Shown: positions 9,864 through 18,276 of the stretch, one piece after another
How the letters are laid out: each line of letters starts with the position of its first letter
Numbering within the stretch: the first letter of the stretch is position 1
NCBI GenBank assembly: GCA_036272055.1
Contig: DATAZL010000059.1
Location: 248,001-312,000 of the forward strand
Direction of reading: 5' to 3'
DNA: 64,000 bases
From: DASZVB01 sp036272055
Lineage (GTDB): Bacteria; Myxococcota_A; Polyangia; Polyangiales; Polyangiaceae
Position numbers and translations under genes: made by a program
The notes under the pieces: generated by a model
Database searches by the model: none
The model's input: the letters and a program-made list of their open reading frames with translations, nothing else
What the model was told of the DNA's origin: nothing

Positions 9864-10048
9864 CGTTCACTTGAGTACAGCGCTTCGCGTGCGACGCAAG
9901 CGAACGCATCGCGGAGTCCGCATTCGCCACACTTGCGTTCCTGGTCGGAGGCAACATGCTCAATGTACGGCGTGACGTTTCATCGCCGTGTCGCTGACGG
10001 ATGCCATTATCCATCAGCCAAGAAAGCGCTCACAGGAAGGAGCCGCCC

Positions 10049-10726
10049 ATGGCCACGAGTTCCGACACCGCCAAGCCGTTCACGATTCTCGTGGGTGTTG
10101 ATTACTCCGAGGCGAGCGCGCTGGCACTCGAGCGGGCCATGACGGAGGCAGCCATTCGGCGTCCGAGCCGACTCCATGTGGTTCACGTGATGCCGGCTAC
10201 CCAGAGGCCGGCTTCGACTCCGGGCGGGAGTAAACTGTCTCCCATCGACGAGCGCAGGAATCACGAATTCGGCGAGGAATTACGTCGTTTCATCGGCTCG
10301 GTCGCTGCGCCAACCTCATCGCCGGATGGAGACCTGGTCGAGCAGGTGACGGCGCATATCCGTTTTGCGGGCCCCGCCGACAGCATCGCGCAACTAGCCT
10401 CGGATCTGGAGGCGAACCTCGTGGTGGTCGGTACCCACGGTCATCGCGGCCTCTCACGGCTGCTACTCGGATCCGTCGCCGCCGGCGTGGTGCGACTGGC
10501 TCCCTGCCCGGTCCTGGTCGTGCGGCCGGTAGGCGCTCCGGACGCTTCCAAGATTCCCGACATCGAGCCGCCGTGCCCGCGCTGCGTCGAAACGCGCCGG
10601 GCTACCGACGGACGAGAGCTCTGGTGCGAAGAGCACAGGCACCATCACGATCGACGTCACACGTATCATCTCGGAGCTTTTCGCTCCGGGCATCAGTCCG
10701 GGTTCCTCGTACCGCCGCTCCGGTGA
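10049..10726 (+). CDS. Universal stress protein with Cys/His-rich C-terminal tail
   Basis: A 225-residue protein starting at ATG 10049 behind AGGAAGGAG. A UspA fold covers residues 8-155. It carries VGVDYSEAS near the N-terminus and the nucleotide-loop sequence GTHGHRGLSRLLLGS, which matches the ATP-binding G-2x-G-9x-G-S type. Beyond the fold is an unusual tail of about 60 residues with CPRC, a second Cys (LWCEEH) and a cluster of His (HRHHHDRRH), which could bind a metal such as zinc. Its role is stress signalling or protection, substrate unknown. It lies alone, 185 nt from the divergent GH15 pseudogene. Confidence 0.88.
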   Translation: MATSSDTAKPFTILVGVDYSEASALALERAMTEAAIRRPSRLHVVHVMPATQRPASTPGGSKLSPIDERRNHEFGEELRRFIGSVAAPTSSPDGDLVEQVTAHIRFAGPADSIAQLASDLEANLVVVGTHGHRGLSRLLLGSVAAGVVRLAPCPVLVVRPVGAPDASKIPDIEPPCPRCVETRRATDGRELWCEEHRHHHDRRHTYHLGAFRSGHQSGFLVPPLR

Positions 10727-10751
10727 CGGCGACCTCGTCGACGCCCGTTGA

Positions 10752-10928
10752 CGTCACCCCGAGCCGGTAGACTCGGAGCTCGGCGTGGACCTCGAGTTCG
10801 TGCCGACGCTCCATGCGGCGGAGCTCGGGGGCGCGGTGAGAAGGATCGAAGAGGCGATCCAGAACGCACATCCCATCGTCACCCGCATCTACATCGAGGC
10901 TTCGTCTCTTCACTCCGGTCCTCGCTGA
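10752..10928 (+). pseudogene. C-terminal remnant of a cation diffusion facilitator
   Basis: A frame open from 10752 to a TGA at 10926-10928 encodes about 58 residues with no start codon in a sensible place. Its sequence (DLEFVPTLHAAELGGAVRRI, then HPIVTRIYIEASSL) resembles the cytoplasmic metal-binding C-terminal domain of CDF cation efflux proteins, which typically contain a RIE..hAA.HP.VTRIFIEAE pattern. The membrane domain is absent, so this is a fragment left by a deletion. It lies between the universal stress protein and the converging pqiC gene. The match was made from memory of the family, so confidence is moderate. Confidence 0.55.
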
Positions 10929-10965
10929 AGGGCGCGCCGCGGCCCCGAACGCGCGAGCGCGCCGT

Positions 10966-11580
10966 TCAAGGGGCGAGGGGCTGGCTTCTAGCGACGAGCA
11001 TGTTCGCGATCTCGTCCGAGAGACCGCCCAGGAGCGCGCTCATCGCGGTGACCGTGCCCCTCGTCGTCGATGCGGCGAGTGCGCTTCGCGTGATGGTACG
11101 CACGATGGGGGGGCGGCTGCCGGACGCGTCGTGCACGGCCACCTGCGCGCGCAATATCACCTGCCCACCGGCGCCGCTGTCGAAACGCTGGATGGCCAGC
11201 TCGACCAGCGTCACCGGCTGGAGCGAGATGCCCGAAGTCTCGTCGAAGACGACCGTACCCTGCAGTCGGGCCGTGAGATCCTCCGTGATCACGCGGCCGA
11301 TCATGTGCCCGAGCGGCTCGCCCCACCGCTCCGCGCGGGCCAGGCGGAGCTCGTTCCCGGAAGAGCGCGCCAGCAGCTCCGAGTGATCGAGGTAACCGGC
11401 GATTCCCGGTTCACGTATCTCGACGGGGCCGAGCGCAAGGGCGTGGATCGTTCCGGGCGATGGCCCGAGCGCGAAATAGACGGGCTCCGGAGACGAACCG
11501 CATGCGGCCATGAGCGCCGCGGCGAGCACGAAGCTCGCCGCGCGACGAAGAGCAGGTGACGCCGCGCACCGGGAGGTCAT
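10966..11580 (-). CDS. pqiC: PqiC-like ABC-type transport auxiliary lipoprotein
   Basis: A 204-residue protein. The signal peptide ends in a lipobox (LMAAC, Cys at about residue 27), so it should be an outer-membrane-directed lipoprotein. The body follows the PqiC/DUF330 plan: YFALGPSPG near the start, then a segment on prevention of loss of association (LALGPVEIREPGIAGYLDHSELLAR) and a C-terminal helix ending near SDEIANMLVAR. It overlaps the stop of pqiB by 4 nt (ATGA). PqiC caps the PqiB tunnel at the outer membrane in the E. coli system. It is the last gene of the pqiABC operon. Confidence 0.88.
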   Translation of the reverse strand: MTSRCAASPALRRAASFVLAAALMAACGSSPEPVYFALGPSPGTIHALALGPVEIREPGIAGYLDHSELLARSSGNELRLARAERWGEPLGHMIGRVITEDLTARLQGTVVFDETSGISLQPVTLVELAIQRFDSGAGGQVILRAQVAVHDASGSRPPIVRTITRSALAASTTRGTVTAMSALLGGLSDEIANMLVARSQPLAP

Positions 11581-13301
11581 CGGCTACCCTTGCCGGCGCG
11601 GCCGCGGAGCAGCGCCTCCGGGTGCTCATCGAGGAACTCCGCGAGCTGCTTGACGTTGCGCACGGCGTCGCTCGCTTGCATCACGAACCGTTCGATGCCG
11701 CGCTGAAAATCCGAGTCCTGTCCGTATCCCGTGGCGCCGAGTGCGTCGTGCACCCGCTGCGCGGCGCTCTGCACTTCGTCGGCGAGCGCGGGGAGACGCG
11801 CCAGCGCGGGCTTGAGTCCCGAGTCTGCGTCATGCGCGAGATTGCGCACTTCCGAGAGCGCTGACCCGAACTGGGTGAGCGCTTCCTGAAGCTTCGGTCC
11901 GTTAACGGTCTCCGAAACGGCGCGCAGAGTCCGGTCGACGTTCTCGCCGATCCGGTCGAATGGAATCTTGTTCAGCTTCGTCGCGACGGCGCTCAACGAG
12001 CTGGTCAGGTTCTCCAGGCCGCCGCCCTCGCCGGGCAATACGAAAGCGTCCCCTTCGGTCCGGACCTGCGTTGGCTTTCCACGGGAGGAGTATTCGAGGG
12101 AGAGGACCTTCTGACCCGTGACGAAATTCGTCGAGCTCAGCATCACCCCGAGGCCGCGCTCCACTAACAGCTTCGCCCGCGCTCGCGCTCGACCAGCGTC
12201 GAGCGGCGTCTGGCCGAGGGCCCTCCCGGGTTGCAGATCGAAGGCGACCCGTACGACCACCCTGCCACGCTCGTCGAGCACCAGCCGCGAATCCGTGACA
12301 ACACCGATCTGAACGCCGTAGATCTGGACCTGAGCTCCGATCGCGAGCCCCGCCACCGAGCTCTCGAAGTACGTGACGCAGGGGACACGCGCGAAGAAGT
12401 CTGCCTCCGCGAGCTCCTTGCTACCGTAAAGGTCGAAGACCTTGTCGGTCCGACCCTGCGAATCCGTGGCGGCGCCCCGCGGTGGATTTGCGAAGGCGAC
12501 GCCTCCGGCGAGCAATGACTGCAAGGACTGCAGCTCGAGGTGAAGGCCCTCGGGCCCCATGTTCAGCGATAGCCCGGAGGCGTTCCAGAAGCGGGTGCCC
12601 GCTTGAACGAGCTCGTCGAACGGTGCGCGCACGAAGATGCGTATCGCGACGGGGCCCGTGCCGTCGCCCACGTCTTGCTTGAGCACCTCGCCGACGTTCA
12701 CGTCGCGGTAAAAGACCGGCGCGCCCGTGCCGAGCGACCCTAGCCGCTCTGCTTTCAACGAGTAGACGTGACCTGGCTCGTCGGAGCGAAACGCGGGCGG
12801 CTCCTCCAGACCGACGAACTTCTCCTTCCGCTTTCCGCCCGGAGCGCCGGGATCGACGCCGATGTAAGCGCCGGATACGATCGTCTCGAGGCCGGTCTCG
12901 AGGCGAGCCAGGTCCGCCCCCGACAGGCGCGGTCGCACCACCCAGAACTTCGCGTGATCGGTGAGCAGGGATTTGGCCGCTGCCTGCATCCGGACCTCGA
13001 CGATCACGTGCGACATGTCCTTGGACAGAGACACCTCGTCGACCGTGCCGAGCGTGACGTCCTTGTGGCGCACCTCGGTCTGGTGCGCGCGGAGGCCTGC
13101 GCCCGTCTCGAACGTGATCTCGACCAGCGGCCCCCGCTCAACGAGCGCGTGAACGCCGAGATAGGCGGCGATGCCGGCCGCTCCGATGGGAACGAGCCAG
13201 ATAGGGGAGAGCTTGAAGTGATGTTCGATTCGTGCGACGGCGGGGCGCTCCCTCGCCCCTGTCTGCTCCTCTTTGCGCTCGTCAAGCGCCGGCTCGCTCA
13301 T
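11577..13301 (-). CDS. pqiB: PqiB-like MCE (MlaD) domain protein
   Basis: A 574-residue protein. The start is ATG 13301, overlapping the pqiA stop (ATGA). A single N-terminal membrane helix lies at about residues 32-50 (SPIWLVPIGAAGIAAYLGV). Three MCE domains follow, beginning near residues 58, 170 and 290, as in E. coli PqiB, then a long helical region rich in heptads that would form the periplasmic needle. The protein bridges inner and outer membranes for lipid transport. The transporter here lacks a nearby ATPase, as in E. coli Pqi. Confidence 0.92.
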   Translation of the reverse strand: MSEPALDERKEEQTGARERPAVARIEHHFKLSPIWLVPIGAAGIAAYLGVHALVERGPLVEITFETGAGLRAHQTEVRHKDVTLGTVDEVSLSKDMSHVIVEVRMQAAAKSLLTDHAKFWVVRPRLSGADLARLETGLETIVSGAYIGVDPGAPGGKRKEKFVGLEEPPAFRSDEPGHVYSLKAERLGSLGTGAPVFYRDVNVGEVLKQDVGDGTGPVAIRIFVRAPFDELVQAGTRFWNASGLSLNMGPEGLHLELQSLQSLLAGGVAFANPPRGAATDSQGRTDKVFDLYGSKELAEADFFARVPCVTYFESSVAGLAIGAQVQIYGVQIGVVTDSRLVLDERGRVVVRVAFDLQPGRALGQTPLDAGRARARAKLLVERGLGVMLSSTNFVTGQKVLSLEYSSRGKPTQVRTEGDAFVLPGEGGGLENLTSSLSAVATKLNKIPFDRIGENVDRTLRAVSETVNGPKLQEALTQFGSALSEVRNLAHDADSGLKPALARLPALADEVQSAAQRVHDALGATGYGQDSDFQRGIERFVMQASDAVRNVKQLAEFLDEHPEALLRGRAGKGSR

Positions 13302-14605
13302 GACGTGACGCGCTCGTGGTCCCAATGCGGGTCGGTTCCACTCCGGGGCGTCGCCACGTCCCACATCAGACGGGTGTCGAGCATCTCCGTGGCGAGCATG
13401 GTGAGGACGACGACGGCCGCGAACGCCATCGCGCCGTCATCCGGCAACACCTCCGCGATGAAACCCATGTGAACGAGCCCGACCAGCACCGTCAACATGA
13501 AGACGTCGATCATGGACCAGCGTCCGACCGCTCGAACGAATTTGTACAGACGGGTACGGGCGCGGAGCGCCTTCGAGGAACCGAGTTCCGTCGTCACCAG
13601 CACCGCGACCAGGACACCTAGCTTGAAGAGCGGGATCGCCACGCTGGCGAGGAACACGACCAGTGCGAGCGGCCACATATGATCGTTCATCAACTCGATC
13701 ACTCCGCCGAGGATCGTTCGCGGACCGCCTCGATCGAACCGGGTGATGGTCATGACCGGGAGGAGGTTGGCCGGCACGTAGAGGATGGCAGCCGAGAGCA
13801 CACAGGCCCAGACTCGCGCCACGCTGTTCTTCTTTCGATGACCGAGCCGGTGATGGCAGCGCTCGCACCGCTCGCCCCCTACAGCCTCCGTCACCAGCCC
13901 GCAGGCGTCGCAGCCGACGCGCCGTCGTTCACCCGAGCGGCGCGCCGGCCGCCGCTCGGCTCCGGATCGCGAGATGCGCTCCCAGACTGCTTCGGGGTCG
14001 AGCGCAGCGTCGGCTCCGGCCATCGCGATGGCCATGCCTCCGGCGGCGACCAACGCCGGGCCGACATCGACCTTGGCGATCGCGTCGAGTCGCGTATACG
14101 CGACCATCGCGCCGACCAGGAACACCTCGACCATGGACCACGGACTGATCGCGTCGAGCCAGCCAAATGACCAGCTGATGAGCCGAAACCCTCGGCGCAC
14201 GCTCGCCGCCAGGAGCGCGGCCAGCATCACCGAGAGCTTTACGAACGGCATCACGACGAGCGTCACCAGAACGAGCAGCGATATCTGCCACCGGCCATCG
14301 CGACCAAGCCACTCCGGCCCGGTGAACACTGTGCCGCTCGAAAGTCGACCGAGCGCATGTAAGTCCATCAACCGCGATTGCAGGACGAACCCGAATAGGA
14401 GGATGGCGAGTGTCGTACAAACGAACGACAGCGCCACACCGTGGCGCCTTCGCGAACGGAGCGTTCGACCGCACCGCACACAGAGCGCGGAGGCGCCGAT
14501 CGGCAGCGCAGGAAGCGCCTGGAACAATCCACAATCGCGGCACTCGCGCTGCTGGATGTGCTCCTCGATGTCGGTAGCTGCCGGCTCCGACCCCGAGGTC
14601 GACAT
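13298..14605 (-). CDS. pqiA: PqiA-like multi-pass membrane protein with two zinc-ribbon modules
   Basis: A 435-residue protein starting at ATG 14605. Two repeated PqiA units are visible. Each begins with paired Cys motifs (CRDCG with CVRCG; CDACG with CERCH) that look like a rubredoxin-type zinc ribbon. Four hydrophobic helices follow each ribbon; the second unit includes YVPANLLPVMTI, a hallmark of PqiA. PqiA is the inner-membrane partner of PqiB. The ATG lacks a clear ribosome site and is preceded at only 7 nt by a perfect inverted repeat, which could control translation or transcription. Known pqi operons respond to redox or envelope stress; regulation here is inferred. Confidence 0.92.
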   Translation of the reverse strand: MSTSGSEPAATDIEEHIQQRECRDCGLFQALPALPIGASALCVRCGRTLRSRRRHGVALSFVCTTLAILLFGFVLQSRLMDLHALGRLSSGTVFTGPEWLGRDGRWQISLLVLVTLVVMPFVKLSVMLAALLAASVRRGFRLISWSFGWLDAISPWSMVEVFLVGAMVAYTRLDAIAKVDVGPALVAAGGMAIAMAGADAALDPEAVWERISRSGAERRPARRSGERRRVGCDACGLVTEAVGGERCERCHHRLGHRKKNSVARVWACVLSAAILYVPANLLPVMTITRFDRGGPRTILGGVIELMNDHMWPLALVVFLASVAIPLFKLGVLVAVLVTTELGSSKALRARTRLYKFVRAVGRWSMIDVFMLTVLVGLVHMGFIAEVLPDDGAMAFAAVVVLTMLATEMLDTRLMWDVATPRSGTDPHWDHERVTS

Positions 14606-14933
14606 GCAAAAATTACTTTGCAAGTAATACGCCGCGCCCGATGTCGTGACCCGCGTGGTGCGGAGGCTGCGAGGCTTTGCTCGGTCTGTCGGCAATGCAC
14701 CATCGGTAATGATGGACCGTTACATTCCGTCCCTTGCGCGCGTGGGCCCGGTGCATTTTGGCCGTGGCCATCGGCGCGCAGCAGGGTCTCGATTCGTCTC
14801 GAAAGGCGCGCACCGAGAAATCTGACCAGTCATCGTGTCGGATCTCTCGTCCGGCGCCCCGGTGGCGCAGCATCTCGAGCCGCGATCCTCGTCGCCGAAC
14901 TGGCACGTGTCGTGTATCTGAATCGTATCCACG
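14606..14933. other. Divergent intergenic region between pqiA and the ASRT-like gene
   Basis: These 328 nt hold no supported gene. They contain the inverted repeat at 14612-14628. A TGGCACG at 14901-14907 sits close to the ASRT-like start and resembles half of a sigma-54 promoter, but the -12 element is not matched. Promoters for both flanking genes should lie here. No confident -35/-10 pair was found. Confidence 0.5.
14612..14628. promoter_or_regulatory. Inverted repeat upstream of pqiA (candidate operator)
   Basis: The sequence ATTACTTTGCAAGTAAT has two perfect 7-bp arms and a 3-nt centre. It lies 7-23 nt before the pqiA start codon, in AT-rich sequence that contrasts with the GC-rich surroundings. 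A dimeric repressor bound here would block initiation. A role as an RNA hairpin over the ribosome site is also possible. Confidence 0.45.
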
Positions 14934-15323
14934 ATGGCAAACGCCCAGGGATCGATTGGAAGAAGACGCTGGGCGATCGCGGAAGGGTACATCCCGCCAT
15001 TCAGTCAGGGACCGGCCCCGGAGTTCACGAGCCACGAGACCGCGTGTCTGCTGAACACGTGCGACCAGGAAGCGCACGTCTCCATAACCGTGTACTTCAG
15101 CGATCGCGAGCCGGTCGGGCCCTATCGGGTGGTCGTGCCGCCGCGGCGCACGAAGCACCTCCGATTCAACGAGCTCACCGACCCCGAGCCGGTGCCACAC
15201 GGAACGGACTACTCGACGGTCATCGAATCCGACGTTCCGATCGTCGTTCAGCACACGCGGCTCGATTCGCGACAAGCGGCGAATGCGCTCCTCAGCACGA
15301 TCGCGTTTGCGGCCGGTGCCTGA
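14934..15323 (+). CDS. Anabaena sensory rhodopsin transducer (ASRT)-family protein
   Basis: A 129-residue protein that is recognisable over nearly its whole length as the ASRT/sensory rhodopsin transducer family: WAIAEGYIPPF, SHETACLLNTCDQEAHV, YFSDREPVGPY, then HTRLDSRQAANALLSTIA. ASRT is a small tetrameric beta-sandwich that couples to a retinal protein in Anabaena. Most members occur without a rhodopsin and have been proposed to bind small molecules such as sugars. There is no rhodopsin gene in this window. It is the first gene of the carbon-metabolism operon, 42 nt before the ThDP enzyme, which favours a metabolite-sensing or carbohydrate-binding role. Confidence 0.9.
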   Translation: MANAQGSIGRRRWAIAEGYIPPFSQGPAPEFTSHETACLLNTCDQEAHVSITVYFSDREPVGPYRVVVPPRRTKHLRFNELTDPEPVPHGTDYSTVIESDVPIVVQHTRLDSRQAANALLSTIAFAAGA

Positions 15324-15365
15324 TGACCATCAGAAGATCCGCTCGAGCGGGTCGGGAGTACAACA

Positions 15366-17144
15366 ATGAACGTCAGTGATCATGTTCTCCAGCGGCTTGC
15401 CACGTGGGGCGTAACGCGCGTCTTCGGTTTTCCCGGTGATGGAATCAACGGCATGCTCGGTGCGTTCAACCGGAACGACCACGGTATCCGGTTCATCCAG
15501 GTACGCCACGAGGAGATGGCGGCGTTCATGGCCTGCGCGCACGCGAAGTTCACCGGTGAGGTCGGCGTGTGTCTGGCAACCTCGGGGCCCGGAGCGATCC
15601 ATCTGCTGAACGGTCTGTACGACGCCAAGATGGACCGTGCGCCGGTCGTTGCCCTCGTCGGACAATCCGCGCGCGCCGCCCTCGGCGGTGATTACCAGCA
15701 AGAGGTCGACCTTCCGAGCCTCTTCAAGGACGTCGCGCACGAGTACGTGCACACCTGCATGACCCCCGGGTCGGTGCGCCATCTCATCGATCGCGCCATC
15801 CGGATAGCAAAGGCCGAACGCACGGTGACCTGCCTGATCTTCCCAAAGGACGTGCAGGAGCTCGATGCGGTGGAAGAAGCGCCACAGGCGCATGACACGG
15901 TGCACACCTCCGTCGGCTACGTCGCCCCGCGGGTGGTTCCGGTGGCCACCGAGCTCGATCGCGCCGCAGAGGTGCTCAACGCTGGAGAAAAAGTGGCGAT
16001 GCTCGCTGGCGCGGGCGCGAAGGACGCCGTGGACGAGGTCATTGCCGTCGCTGAGCTTCTGGGTGCGGGTGTGGCGAAGGCATTACTCGGTCGCGCAGTG
16101 GTGCCGGACGATCTCCCGTTCGTCACCGGATCCATCGGCCTTCTAGGCACCAAGACGAGCTGGAACATGATGCGCTCGTGCGACACGCTGCTCATGGTCG
16201 GCTCGAGCTTCCCCTACTCCGAATTCCTGCCCGAGGAGGGCAAGGCGCGCGGCGTCCAGATCGACATCGATGGGCGCATGATCGGCATTCGCTACCCGAT
16301 GGAGGCAAATCTCGTCGGTGACGCAAAGGAGACGCTGCGCGCACTGATTCCGCGCTTGCGTCAGAAGCCCAAGGACGGCGCATGGCGCCGTCGGATCATC
16401 GAGGACAGAGCAGACTGGGATAAGCTCATGGACGACCGAGCCCACGTCCCCGCGAACCCGGTGAATCCGCAGCGCGTGTTCTGGGAGCTGTCCCCTCGGC
16501 TTCCGGATCGCTGCATTCTTGCGGCGGACTCCGGGTCGTCGGCGAGCTGGTTTGCACGGGACCTGAAGCTTCGGCGAGGGATGCTCGCGAGCCTCTCGGG
16601 CTCTCTGGCGACGATGGGTCCTGGCGTCCCCTACGCGATTGCCGCGAAGTTCGCGTACCCGGACCGGGTGGTGATCGCGATGGTCGGCGACGGCGCCATG
16701 CAGATGAACGGGAGCGCCGAGCTACTGACCATCGCGAAGTACTGGAGAGAATGGTCGGACCCGCGGCTCGTAATCCTCGTGCTCAATAACCGGGACCTGA
16801 ACCAGGTCACCTGGGAGATGCGCGCGATGGAGGGCGATCCGAAGTACGTCGCATCTCAGTCGATCCCTGACTTTCCCTTCGCGAAGTACGCTCAGCTGAT
16901 CGGGCTCGGTGGAATCAAGGTGGACCGACCCGAAGACATCGGTCCGGCGTGGGATTCGGCTCTCTCGGCGGATAGGCCCGTCGTACTCGAGGCTTTCGTC
17001 GACCCCGACGTACCGCCACTCCCTCCGCACATCTCGCTCAAGCAGGCCAAGGCCTTCGGTATGACGCTCCTGCGAGGAGACCCCGAGGAAGGCGGCATCA
17101 TCAAACAGGCCCTTCACAACATGTTCCCCAAGACGTCGGTGTAA
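15366..17144 (+). CDS. Thiamine-diphosphate-dependent enzyme (pyruvate oxidase/acetolactate synthase-like)
   Basis: A 592-residue protein with the three-domain ThDP plan: the Pyr domain at 1-170 with the cofactor-activating Glu E49 (RHEEMAAF), a central Rossmann-like domain at 195-330, and the PP domain at 370-560 with the ThDP-Mg motif G441-D-G running to N474-N475. Overall it resembles pyruvate oxidase (PoxB) more than acetolactate synthase. The central domain could bind FAD, but this cannot be proven from sequence alone. The likely substrate is pyruvate or a related 2-keto acid. A GGGAG lies before the ATG. It is 4 nt from the next gene, so the two are co-transcribed. Confidence 0.88.
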   Translation: MNVSDHVLQRLATWGVTRVFGFPGDGINGMLGAFNRNDHGIRFIQVRHEEMAAFMACAHAKFTGEVGVCLATSGPGAIHLLNGLYDAKMDRAPVVALVGQSARAALGGDYQQEVDLPSLFKDVAHEYVHTCMTPGSVRHLIDRAIRIAKAERTVTCLIFPKDVQELDAVEEAPQAHDTVHTSVGYVAPRVVPVATELDRAAEVLNAGEKVAMLAGAGAKDAVDEVIAVAELLGAGVAKALLGRAVVPDDLPFVTGSIGLLGTKTSWNMMRSCDTLLMVGSSFPYSEFLPEEGKARGVQIDIDGRMIGIRYPMEANLVGDAKETLRALIPRLRQKPKDGAWRRRIIEDRADWDKLMDDRAHVPANPVNPQRVFWELSPRLPDRCILAADSGSSASWFARDLKLRRGMLASLSGSLATMGPGVPYAIAAKFAYPDRVVIAMVGDGAMQMNGSAELLTIAKYWREWSDPRLVILVLNNRDLNQVTWEMRAMEGDPKYVASQSIPDFPFAKYAQLIGLGGIKVDRPEDIGPAWDSALSADRPVVLEAFVDPDVPPLPPHISLKQAKAFGMTLLRGDPEEGGIIKQALHNMFPKTSV

Positions 17145-17147
17145 CGG

Positions 17148-18251
17148 GTGTCTCGCACGGCTTCGCTCGTCGAATCGGTGAAGCTCTCGGCGTTCTCCGT
17201 GCCGACGGATCGTCCAGAGTCCGACGGTACGTTCGCATGGTCGCGAACGATGCTGGTCGTCGCCGAGGCGACGAGCGACGGCGCGACCGGCACTGGTTAC
17301 ACCTATGCCGATCGCGCCACCGCAGTGCTCGCCAGGGATACGCTCGCGAAGGTGGTCGTCGGCAGCGACGCCATGGGCACCGAACGGAACTACGACGCCA
17401 TGGTCGGCGCCGTTCGCAACCTGGGGCGAGACGGCGTGGCGTCGATGGCCATCTCGGCGATCGATTCGGCGCTGTGGGATCTGAAAGCACGCCTGCTCGA
17501 CGTGTCGCTCGTGGGGCTGCTCGGTCCTGCCCGAGAAAGCATCGCGGTCTACGGGAGCGGCGGCTTCACCTCGTACGGTCGCGAGGAACTGACCTCGCAG
17601 CTCGCTGGTTTCGTCGCGCTCGGGATCCGTCGCGTGAAGATGAAGGTCGGACGTGAGCCGGCAAAGGACGTGGGGCGCGTCGAGACCGCACGCCGCGCCA
17701 TTGGCGACGCCGAGCTCTTCGTGGACGCGAACGGCGCCTATTCCCGGAAGCAGGCCCTCGAACTCGCTCGCGTCTTCGGAAATCTCGGTGTCACCTGGTT
17801 CGAGGAGCCGGTCTCGTCGGACGATCTCGACGGGCTGCGACTCCTTCGCGACCGGGCGCTGGCACCGATGGAGATCGCTGCGGGCGAGTACGGCTTTCAT
17901 CCGGCGTACTTCGAGCGGATGCTCGCCGCCGGCGCGGTCGACGTACTGCAAGCCGACGCGACTCGCTGCGGTGGAGTGACGGGGTTTCTCCGCGTCGCCG
18001 CGCTGGCCGACGCGCGCGGCCTTCCACTGTCCGCACACTGCGCGCCCGCCCTCCACGCGCACCTCGGCTGCGCGTGCTCTCGCATGCGGCACCTCGAGTA
18101 TTTCCACGACCACGTGCGCATCGAGCGGCTGCTGTTCGACGGTGCCCTCACGCCGGTGAACGGCGAGCTCACTCCGGATCGTTCGCGCGCCGGGTTCGGT
18201 CTGAAATTGCTTCGTGACGAAGCGCAGCGCTACGCAGTCGACATCTCGTGA
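17148..18251 (+). CDS. Enolase-superfamily enzyme (mandelate racemase/muconate lactonizing type)
   Basis: A 367-residue protein with a GTG start 3 nt after the preceding stop. The N-terminal capping domain covers residues 1-125 and the TIM barrel 130-360. Metal ligands are D193 (FVDANG), E219 (WFEEP) and E247 (AAGEY). A KxK pair, K164 and K166 (RVKMKVG), supplies the base on one face, and H297 (SAHCAPALHA) with D270 supplies the other, as in the mandelate racemase subgroup. Enzymes of this type racemise or dehydrate sugar acids. The operon favours a sugar-acid dehydratase, but the substrate is not predictable from sequence. Confidence 0.88.
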   Translation: MSRTASLVESVKLSAFSVPTDRPESDGTFAWSRTMLVVAEATSDGATGTGYTYADRATAVLARDTLAKVVVGSDAMGTERNYDAMVGAVRNLGRDGVASMAISAIDSALWDLKARLLDVSLVGLLGPARESIAVYGSGGFTSYGREELTSQLAGFVALGIRRVKMKVGREPAKDVGRVETARRAIGDAELFVDANGAYSRKQALELARVFGNLGVTWFEEPVSSDDLDGLRLLRDRALAPMEIAAGEYGFHPAYFERMLAAGAVDVLQADATRCGGVTGFLRVAALADARGLPLSAHCAPALHAHLGCACSRMRHLEYFHDHVRIERLLFDGALTPVNGELTPDRSRAGFGLKLLRDEAQRYAVDIS

Positions 18252-18276
18252 GGCTCACGGAACGGATTCACACAGC

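Noticed and set aside
14901..14916. Possible sigma-54 promoter before the ASRT-like gene
   Set aside because: TGGCACG fits the -24 part, but the -12 position reads GT where GC is required, and the predicted leader would be only a few nucleotides.
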